Source of the DNA: Oxalobacter formigenes
GTDB lineage: Bacteria > Pseudomonadota > Gammaproteobacteria > Burkholderiales > Burkholderiaceae_D
Reading direction: 5' to 3'
NCBI GenBank assembly: GCA_019424645.1
Contig: JAHYZB010000025.1
Coordinates: 1,195-32,474 of the forward strand
DNA: 31,280 nt
This document shows, piece after piece, positions 25,973-31,280 of the stretch. Below the pieces are notes generated by a model that was given only the letters and a program-made list of their open reading frames with translations, had not been told where the DNA came from and ran no database searches. A program made the translations under genes and the position numbers. Each line of letters begins with the position of its first letter. Within the stretch, counting starts at the first letter, position 1.

Positions 25973-27070
25973 TCGAAAGAAGCTGAAAAGGTTGTCCCTG
26001 ACGAAAAGCCTGCCGAAAGTGTTCCTGCCAAAGCGACCGGGAGCGTCACTCCTCCTGCAAGTGTTACAGCTGTTGAAGAAAAACCTGCGCAAGCGCAGTC
26101 GAAGGTGGAAACCGGTGTATATGAAGCGCAAGATACCAGCCCTGATCACAAGCTGAATACGGTTGCGGCGCACGCGTCCCCTTCTGTCAGAAAATATGCC
26201 CGGGAACTGGGCGTCGATTTGAGGCTGGTGACTGGGTCAGGTCCGAAAAAACGGGTTCTGAAGGAAGATATCCAGCTCTATGTGAAAACCATGCTGAACA
26301 GGGATGGGTCGTCCAACCGGTTCGACAATTTCATGAATTTGCCACCCTGGCCATCTCTTGATTTTGCACAGTTCGGTGAAACTGAATTGCAGCCTCTTTC
26401 ACGGATCAAGAAAATCAGCGGTCCCAACCTGCACCGCAACTGGGTAATGATCCCGCACGTGACCCAGTACGATCAGGCAGACGTAACCGATCTTGAAACC
26501 TTCAGAAAACAGGCCAATGAAAGGCACAAAAATGAAGGCGTGAAACTGACCGTTTTATCCTTTGTCATCAAGGCATGCGTGGCGGCATTGAAAAAATATC
26601 CGCAGTTCAACGCGTCCGTCGATGCAACCGGTGAAAACCTCATCCTGAAACGCTACTTCCATATCGGATTTGCGGCCGACACAGTTCATGGTTTGGTGGT
26701 TCCGGTGATCAGGGATGCCGATAAAAAAGGCTTGATGGAAATTTCACGAGAACTGACCCAGTTGTCAGCACTCGCTCGTGAAGGAAAACTCAATCCGTCC
26801 GACATGCAGGGCGCGAGTTTTACGATCACGTCTCTCGGAGGCATTGGAGGCACCTATTTCACGCCGTTAATCAATGCGCCTGAAGTTGCGATTATCGGTA
26901 TGTCGCGCATTTCGACACAACCTGTGTGGGACGGCCAGCAATTCCTGCCGCGGCAGATTCTGCCCTTGTCTTTGTCTTACGACCACCGTGTTATTGATGG
27001 GGCGGAGGGGACGCGCTTCATCACCTATCTGTCCGAAGTGCTGGGCGATATGAAAGAAACGCTTTTGTAA
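25742..27070 (+). CDS. aceF: Dihydrolipoamide acetyltransferase (E2)
   Basis: Core acetyltransferase of pyruvate dehydrogenase, moving acetyl from lipoyl to CoA. One N-terminal lipoyl domain (residues 1-77) carries the lipoylated Lys43 in ESDKASME. A Pro/Ala/Lys-rich hinge (about 80-140), a peripheral-subunit-binding domain (about 145-180, SPSVRKYARELGVDL) and the catalytic domain with SYDHRVIDGAEGTRF near residue 413 follow. At 442 residues it has a single lipoyl domain, against up to three in E. coli. The lipoyl region is nearly duplicated at the start of lpdA. It lies 62 bases after aceE. Confidence 0.96.
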   Translation: MRTVEIKVPDIGDFKDVEVIEVMVKEGEEIARDQSIVLVESDKASMEIPSSEAGKIRELKVKLGDKVSEGSVLLVLDSKEAEKVVPDEKPAESVPAKATGSVTPPASVTAVEEKPAQAQSKVETGVYEAQDTSPDHKLNTVAAHASPSVRKYARELGVDLRLVTGSGPKKRVLKEDIQLYVKTMLNRDGSSNRFDNFMNLPPWPSLDFAQFGETELQPLSRIKKISGPNLHRNWVMIPHVTQYDQADVTDLETFRKQANERHKNEGVKLTVLSFVIKACVAALKKYPQFNASVDATGENLILKRYFHIGFAADTVHGLVVPVIRDADKKGLMEISRELTQLSALAREGKLNPSDMQGASFTITSLGGIGGTYFTPLINAPEVAIIGMSRISTQPVWDGQQFLPRQILPLSLSYDHRVIDGAEGTRFITYLSEVLGDMKETLL

Positions 27071-27121
27071 GACAGATAAGAGTTCGTACTGCCAGACAGA
27101 ACTGACAAGGAAATGCAAAAA

Positions 27122-27352
27122 ATGAAAACAGTGGAAATCAGGGTGCCTGATATAGGTGACTCAAAAGACGTGGAAGTCATCGAAGTGATGGTCAAAGAAG
27201 GGGACAAGATTGCCAAAGACCAGTCGATCGTGCTGGTCGAATCGGACAAGGCGAGCATGGAAATCCCTTCCTCGGAAACTGGTAAAGTCAGGGAGCTGAA
27301 AGTCAGGTTGGGAGACAAGGTTTCCGAAGGGACGATATTGCTTTCACTCGAT
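27122..27352 (+). repeat. Lipoyl-domain direct repeat, copy 2 (lpdA)
   Basis: Second copy of the lipoyl-domain coding repeat, 1,380 bases from the aceF copy and in the same orientation. See the aceF copy for the identity. Confidence 0.88.
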
Positions 27353-28876
27353 GTCGAAGACGTACCGGTTTCTTCTGCCGAACAGCCGAAAGGTGACGAC
27401 GCACAAAATGGCCATCCTGAAGAAGCCGTTTCTTCTGCTCCTGGAGGAAATGGTACGAAAGATGTCATTGACTGCGACACGCTGGTGCTGGGAGCTGGAC
27501 CTGGAGGAGACACCGCTGCATTTCGGGCAGCCGATCTGGGTCAGAAAGTCGTCATTGTTGAACGTTATCCCGTTCTGGGTGGCGTTTGCCTGAATGTCGG
27601 CTGCATTCCGTCAAAGGCACTCCTTCATGCCGCGAAAGTAATCACGGAAGCGGAAGAAATAAATGAGGCCGGGGTTCGTTTTGCAAAACCGGAAATCGAT
27701 CCGGGAAAACTGAATCAGTGGAAACAGGGTGTTGTTGACAAACTGACTGGTGGGTTGGCCGCACTGGCCAGAGCACGGAAGATACAGGTTCTTCAGGGAA
27801 ACGGCCAATTTACCGGGCCGAATGACATGGAAGTGACAGGTCAGAATGAAAACTGGTCAGTGCGATTCAAAAACGCGATTATTGCTGCCGGTTCTGCTGC
27901 TGCCAAATTGCCGGGTTTCCCTTATGGGCATCCGGCGCTCATCGATTCGACGGGAGCGCTTGATCTGAAAAGAATTCCCGAAAAAATGCTGGTTATCGGT
28001 GGCGGAATTATCGGGCTCGAAATGGCTTGCGTATATGACGCACTGGGTGCAAAAGTCACCATTGCCGAATTTTCCGATGGCCTGATTCCTGCAGCAGACA
28101 GGGATGTCGTCAAGCCGCTTCTTGAAAGAATCAAAAATCGTTATGAGGCCGTTTACACCAATACGAGAGTGTCAAAACTGGAAGAAAGCGGCGATCGCCT
28201 GAGGGCGAGTTTTGAAGGCTCTGGAGCACCAGGGGAGTCACAGCAATATGATCTGGTATTGGTTGCGGTAGGCCGCCGCCCTAACGGAAAACTGATCGGT
28301 GCAGAAAAAGCGGGCGTTCAGGTTGACGAACGCGGATTCATACCGGTCAACCGTAAACAGCAGACGAACGTGCCACACATTTATGCCATCGGCGATATTT
28401 GTGGCGAGCCCATGCTGGCGCACAAGGCCAGTTATGAAGGGAAAATCGCGGCTGAAGTCATTGCGGGGCTGAAAGCCGAATACGATGCCATGACGGTGCC
28501 TTCCGTTGCTTATACCGATCCCGAAATCGCATGGATGGGATTGACGGAAGAAGACGCGAAAAAGAAGGGAATTTCCGTCGAAAAATCAATATTCCCATGG
28601 AATGCTTCCGGACGGAACCTCACGATGGGACGAAAGGATGGTTTGACCAAGCTGTTATGGGACAAATCTTCAAAAAGATTGCTGGGTGCTGCGATTACCG
28701 GAACCAATGCAGGGGAGCTGCTTTCTGAAACGACGCTGGCTTACGAAATGAGCGCCGATCTGGAGGATATTGCCCTGACGATCCATCCGCATCCATCTTT
28801 GTCGGAAACAGTGATGTTTGCTGCTGAAATCGGTCTTGGAACCATAACCGATCTTTATATTCCAAAGAAAAAATGA
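27122..28876 (+). CDS. lpdA: Dihydrolipoamide dehydrogenase (E3) with N-terminal lipoyl domain
   Basis: Flavoprotein that reoxidises dihydrolipoamide, passing electrons to NAD. Residues 1-77 are a lipoyl domain with Lys43 in ESDKASME; a Glu/Gly/Pro-rich linker (about 80-115) follows. The E3 body has the FAD motif LGAGPGGDTAAFRAADLG, the redox disulfide CLNVGCIPSK (Cys156, Cys161), the NAD-binding GGGIIGLEMA, YAIGDICGEPMLAHKA, and the C-terminal active-site HPHPSLSE near residue 556. E3 with a fused lipoyl domain is known in Neisseria and Ralstonia. The start at ATG 27122 has AAGGA about ten bases upstream; ATG 27113 is too close to it. It is the last gene of the operon; no clear terminator was seen in the 22 bases before rsuA. 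Confidence 0.96.
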   Translation: MKTVEIRVPDIGDSKDVEVIEVMVKEGDKIAKDQSIVLVESDKASMEIPSSETGKVRELKVRLGDKVSEGTILLSLDVEDVPVSSAEQPKGDDAQNGHPEEAVSSAPGGNGTKDVIDCDTLVLGAGPGGDTAAFRAADLGQKVVIVERYPVLGGVCLNVGCIPSKALLHAAKVITEAEEINEAGVRFAKPEIDPGKLNQWKQGVVDKLTGGLAALARARKIQVLQGNGQFTGPNDMEVTGQNENWSVRFKNAIIAAGSAAAKLPGFPYGHPALIDSTGALDLKRIPEKMLVIGGGIIGLEMACVYDALGAKVTIAEFSDGLIPAADRDVVKPLLERIKNRYEAVYTNTRVSKLEESGDRLRASFEGSGAPGESQQYDLVLVAVGRRPNGKLIGAEKAGVQVDERGFIPVNRKQQTNVPHIYAIGDICGEPMLAHKASYEGKIAAEVIAGLKAEYDAMTVPSVAYTDPEIAWMGLTEEDAKKKGISVEKSIFPWNASGRNLTMGRKDGLTKLLWDKSSKRLLGAAITGTNAGELLSETTLAYEMSADLEDIALTIHPHPSLSETVMFAAEIGLGTITDLYIPKKK

Positions 28877-28898
28877 AGCTTCGCGATGCATGAGCCAG

Positions 28899-29627
28899 TC
28901 AGAAACAGGATAGATTGACCGGTTCATTCAGAAGCAAAAGATCGGTTTCATCGAGGTAACGCCATTGACCGACAGATAAGGTTTTTTCCAGCGAATAGCC
29001 GCCGATTGCAGAACGGTGCAGTTTTTCGACATGGTTGCCTGCTGCTGCCACCATGCGCTTGACCTGATGATATTTACCTTCAGTAATGACCAGCTTCAAA
29101 TGGAATTCATCGATAAACTGGCAGTCAAGCGCTTTTGTCTGAACTGTTTCATTCTTTAGATGGACGCCGTTTTGCAGTTTTTCGATTTGAATGCGTTCAA
29201 TCGGGGCATTGGTTGCGATGTCGTAAACTTTTGCGACTTTTTTTTGGGGTGATGTGTAACGATGAATGAAATTGCCATCGTCGGATAAAAGAAGCAGTCC
29301 TGTCGTGTCCTGATCGAGTCTGCCGACGCATTGCAGTCCCCGTTGTATGAATTCATGAGGAAAGAGAGAGAAAACACTGGAATGATGTCGGGGCTGGTGA
29401 GAACATTCATATCCCGCCGGTTTATGCAGAACAATGTAAAGATATTCCCGTGCCTCCCATTCTTTTCCATCAACAGAAAAGTTCAGGGAATCCGTTTCGA
29501 AGAGAGTGTTTGGGTCGGTACAGATTTTGCCGCTTACTTCAATGCGACCATCAAAAATCATATTTCGGCACAGTTTCCGACTGCCAAATCCCTGGCTTTG
29601 AAGGATCTTTTCCAATGTCATGCTCAT
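28899..29627 (-). CDS. rsuA: RsuA-family 16S rRNA pseudouridine synthase
   Basis: Isomerises a uridine of rRNA, in E. coli U516 of 16S rRNA. An N-terminal S4-like RNA-binding part (LEKILQSQGFGSRKLCRNMIFDGRIEVSG) precedes the catalytic domain with the nucleophilic Asp in CVGRLDQDTTGLLLLSDDG near residue 103. KVYDI and EGKYHQVKRMVAAAGNHVEKLHR are family motifs. At 242 residues the size fits RsuA rather than the longer RluB. The closely spaced ATG at 29621 (MTLEKIL) is an alternative start. No Shine-Dalgarno precedes either, and a TATAAT lies only six bases upstream of 29627. It converges with lpdA. Confidence 0.9.
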   Translation of the reverse strand: MSMTLEKILQSQGFGSRKLCRNMIFDGRIEVSGKICTDPNTLFETDSLNFSVDGKEWEAREYLYIVLHKPAGYECSHQPRHHSSVFSLFPHEFIQRGLQCVGRLDQDTTGLLLLSDDGNFIHRYTSPQKKVAKVYDIATNAPIERIQIEKLQNGVHLKNETVQTKALDCQFIDEFHLKLVITEGKYHQVKRMVAAAGNHVEKLHRSAIGGYSLEKTLSVGQWRYLDETDLLLLNEPVNLSCF

Positions 29628-29633
29628 GCAGAC

Positions 29634-29639
29634 ATTATA
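29634..29639 (-). promoter_or_regulatory. Perfect -10 box adjacent to rsuA start
   Basis: TATAAT on minus ends six bases before ATG 29627, placing a transcription start at or next to the start codon. No good -35 was found, so the promoter is uncertain. Confidence 0.3.
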
Positions 29640-29710
29640 AAAGAATTTACGTGCGAAAACGCAAAAACCGGATTTGTGTCATTATATGAAAAACGCATTG
29701 AATAAGGGCA

Positions 29711-29739
29711 ATAAAAAACCCCACGATGACGCGGGGTTT
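29711..29739 (-). terminator. Rho-independent terminator after cspA-type gene
   Basis: Stem AAACCCC (29716-29722) with GGGGTTT (29733-29739), extended by two pairs after a mismatch. On minus it ends in a run of six T. It lies 24 bases after the cold-shock gene stop. Confidence 0.85.
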
Positions 29740-29762
29740 CTAAGGTCTCATCCAACCGGTAA

Positions 29763-29966
29763 TTATACGGATTGAATGTTGGAAGCCTGTTTGCCTTTTG
29801 GGCCCTGAGTGACTTCAAATTGAACCTTTTGTCCTTCTTTCAAGGTTTTGAAGCCATTCATGTTAATTGCGGAGAAGTGTGCGAATAAATCTTCACCACC
29901 GTCTTCCGGGGTAATAAAACCGAAACCTTTAGAATCGTTAAACCACTTGACTGTACCAGTTGCCAT
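29763..29966 (-). CDS. Cold-shock protein, CspA family
   Basis: A 67-residue single cold-shock domain, binding single-stranded RNA/DNA and melting RNA structure. RNP1 is KGFGFI (about residues 13-18) and RNP2 is LFAHFSAI (about 27-34). The opening MATGTVKWFNDSKGFGFI is canonical. The gene stands alone with its own terminator. A plausible promoter at 30098-30126 predicts a 5' leader of about 125 bases, as in cold-inducible csp genes. Which paralogue it is cannot be said. Confidence 0.95.
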   Translation of the reverse strand: MATGTVKWFNDSKGFGFITPEDGGEDLFAHFSAINMNGFKTLKEGQKVQFEVTQGPKGKQASNIQSV

Positions 29967-30298
29967 AAAAGAGGGTCTTTCTATAAAAACGCATTATGCT
30001 TGTGAAACCAACGGAAAAAACGAGTTTGATCCGAACCAGTCCTTTTTTATAATGTTGCTGTCGTCAGGCACTGGACCATGCGCCTGTCAACCGTTTCATT
30101 GTTGGCGCAAAGATAGTCAAAGTCAAGCGATTTTCCCAAAAAACGGCGGATTTTTGATGTAGGCTAAAAATTTGATGGCAACGCTGCAACCGTCACGCAG
30201 CGTCAGGCTGCACGAAGAGGCAAAAACACGTATTATCAAATGTGAACTTTGCGTTCGCGCACAAGCAGAAACTTTTAATTCGGTATAAAGTAAAAGCA
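29967..30298. other. csp-clpS divergent intergenic region
   Basis: No gene seen. The left part is the predicted csp leader and promoter. The right part has two overlapping short hairpins: 30181-30187 with 30197-30203, and 30197-30201 with 30207-30211. A possible weak -10 for clpS (TATAAA near 30284) lies just before its start. No tRNA was seen. Confidence 0.5.
30098..30126 (-). promoter_or_regulatory. Putative csp promoter
   Basis: On minus, TTGACT (30121-30126) and AACAAT (30098-30103) are spaced by 17 bases. A second TTGACT directly follows the first. The predicted start near 30091 gives a leader of about 125 bases. Confidence 0.45.
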
Positions 30299-30607
30299 AT
30301 GGTTACACAGCAGGAAAAAGAGGTACTACTGGAAAAAGAGGCAGCCATTTTAAAAGCGCCTCCAATGTATAAGGTAGTTTTGTTAAACGATGATTTCACA
30401 CCAATGGAATTCGTGATTTCCGTTTTGCAGGAATATTTTTTCAAAGACAGGGAAACCGCTACCCGGATAATGCTGGAAGTGCATCACGAGGGAAAAGGGG
30501 TTTGCGGAGTTTTCCCGAAGGATATCGCCAACACGAAAGTGGAATTGGTTTTGAAACATGCCCGTAGCGAAGGGCATCCATTGCAATGTACGACGGAGGA
30601 AGCATGA
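30299..30607 (+). CDS. clpS: ClpAP adaptor ClpS
   Basis: Adaptor that delivers N-degron substrates to ClpAP protease. The 102-residue protein contains the family core PPMYKVVLLNDDFTPMEFVISVLQ, with the Asn-Asp-Asp pocket for the N-terminal residue, then HHEGKGVCGVFPKDIANTKVE and HARSEGHPLQC. The start is ATG 30299 (MVTQQEKEVLLEKEA), the usual N-terminus; an in-frame upstream ATG at 30242 adds an unrelated extension. It overlaps clpA by four bases (ATGA). Confidence 0.95.
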   Translation: MVTQQEKEVLLEKEAAILKAPPMYKVVLLNDDFTPMEFVISVLQEYFFKDRETATRIMLEVHHEGKGVCGVFPKDIANTKVELVLKHARSEGHPLQCTTEEA

Positions 30608-31280
30608 TTGCGCAAGAATTGGAAGTCAGCTTGCATATGGCCTTTGTAGAGGCGCGTCAGGCACGATATGAATTTATAACTGTTGAGCATTTGCTTTTGG
30701 CATTGCTGGACAATCCTTCTGCTTCTGAAGTATTGAAAGCATGCAATGCCAATATTCCCGAGCTGAAAAAAATGCTCAGCGACTTTGTGAGCGACAACAC
30801 CCCGATCGTCCCGGGTACTGCGGAAGTGGATACCCAGCCGACGCTCGGATTCCAGCGTGTTATCCAGCGGGCGATCATGCATGTCCAGTCTGCATCGAAC
30901 GGGAAGAAAGAGGTAACCGGCGCAAACGTTCTGGTCGCTATTTTCGGTGAGAAGGATTCGCATGCCGTTTACTACCTGCACCAGCAGGGAGTGACCCGTC
31001 TGGATGTGGTCAACTACATTTCCCATGGCGTTCGCAAGAACGTTCAGTCCGAAACACCGAAACAGGCTGAGGGCGCAGAAGAATTGCAGGGTGAAGCAGG
31101 CATGGCCGGCAAGGACTCGCCTCTGGATCTTTATACGCTGAACCTGAACAAACAGGCTGCTTCCGGAAAAATAGATCCGCTGATCGGTCGTGAGGAAGAA
31201 ATCGACCGTGTCATCCAGATCCTCTGCCGCAGACGCAAGAACAATCCCCTGCTGGTCGGTGAAGCCGGTGTCGGCAAGAC
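30604..31280 (+). CDS. clpA: ATP-dependent Clp protease ATP-binding subunit ClpA (partial)
   Basis: AAA+ unfoldase of ClpAP. The window holds the first 225 codons: the Clp N-domain (about residues 1-145, with MIAQELEVSLHMAF and TVEHLLLALLD), the linker, then the start of the first AAA+ module (LDLYTLNLNKQAASGKIDPLIGREEEIDRVIQILCRRRKNNPLL). It stops inside the Walker A GEAGVGKT at the window edge. ATG 30604 overlaps the clpS stop; GGAGG lies about five bases upstream. Co-transcription and coupled translation with clpS are expected. Confidence 0.96.
   Translation, partial: MIAQELEVSLHMAFVEARQARYEFITVEHLLLALLDNPSASEVLKACNANIPELKKMLSDFVSDNTPIVPGTAEVDTQPTLGFQRVIQRAIMHVQSASNGKKEVTGANVLVAIFGEKDSHAVYYLHQQGVTRLDVVNYISHGVRKNVQSETPKQAEGAEELQGEAGMAGKDSPLDLYTLNLNKQAASGKIDPLIGREEEIDRVIQILCRRRKNNPLLVGEAGVGK

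Noticed and set aside
30181..30203. Hairpin before clpS considered as an intrinsic terminator
   Set aside because: The stem is seven bases and neither strand has a following T-run.

Overview
The window reads as a chromosomal segment of a low-GC member of the Burkholderiales, most likely Oxalobacter. This is inferred from roughly half GC content, betaproteobacterial gene orders (cmk-rpsA-ihfB-lapA-lapB-rfaE1, holC-DUF2486, zapB-like-zapA-6S RNA, an aceE-aceF-lpdA operon whose E3 carries a lipoyl domain) and the protein sequences themselves. No database search was possible. No tRNA, rRNA, CRISPR array, insertion sequence, prophage or integrase was seen.

Left end (1-4050, minus strand): the 3'-truncated remains of a large type V autotransporter with a glycine/asparagine-rich repeat passenger. 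Two independent lesions, a frameshift near 1918-1920 and an in-frame TAA at 1602-1604, interrupt an otherwise continuous frame. An AT-rich gap with a 10-bp inverted repeat separates it from a cardiolipin synthase-type phospholipase D gene.

4.2-12.0 kb: a UvrD/Rep-family helicase on plus converges on an envelope and translation cluster on minus. In transcription order this is cmk, rpsA, ihfB, a UUCG-tetraloop terminator, lapA, lapB and rfaE1. The last three genes serve lipopolysaccharide control and heptose synthesis.

12.0-13.0 kb (plus): a ZapB-like coiled-coil gene and zapA, then 6S RNA with its own promoter, a foldable closing stem and a terminator.

13.0-22.7 kb (minus): in transcription order folD, terminator, prlC, terminator, then eight closely packed genes holC, DUF2486, dadA, ychJ, bioA, bioD, bioB and ghrA. 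The biotin block lacks bioF. ghrA is translationally overlapped with bioB and could serve glyoxylate or hydroxypyruvate metabolism.

22.9-28.9 kb (plus): the pyruvate dehydrogenase operon aceE-aceF-lpdA. E2 and E3 have near-duplicate N-terminal lipoyl domains. 28.9-30.0 kb (minus): an RsuA-type pseudouridine synthase and a cold-shock protein with a long leader. 30.3 kb to the end (plus): clpS overlapping clpA, which runs off the window.

Most of the window is core housekeeping. I see no convincing undescribed multigene system. The most unusual items are the decayed repeat autotransporter, the homogenised lipoyl-domain duplication, and the biotin operon without bioF but with ghrA attached.
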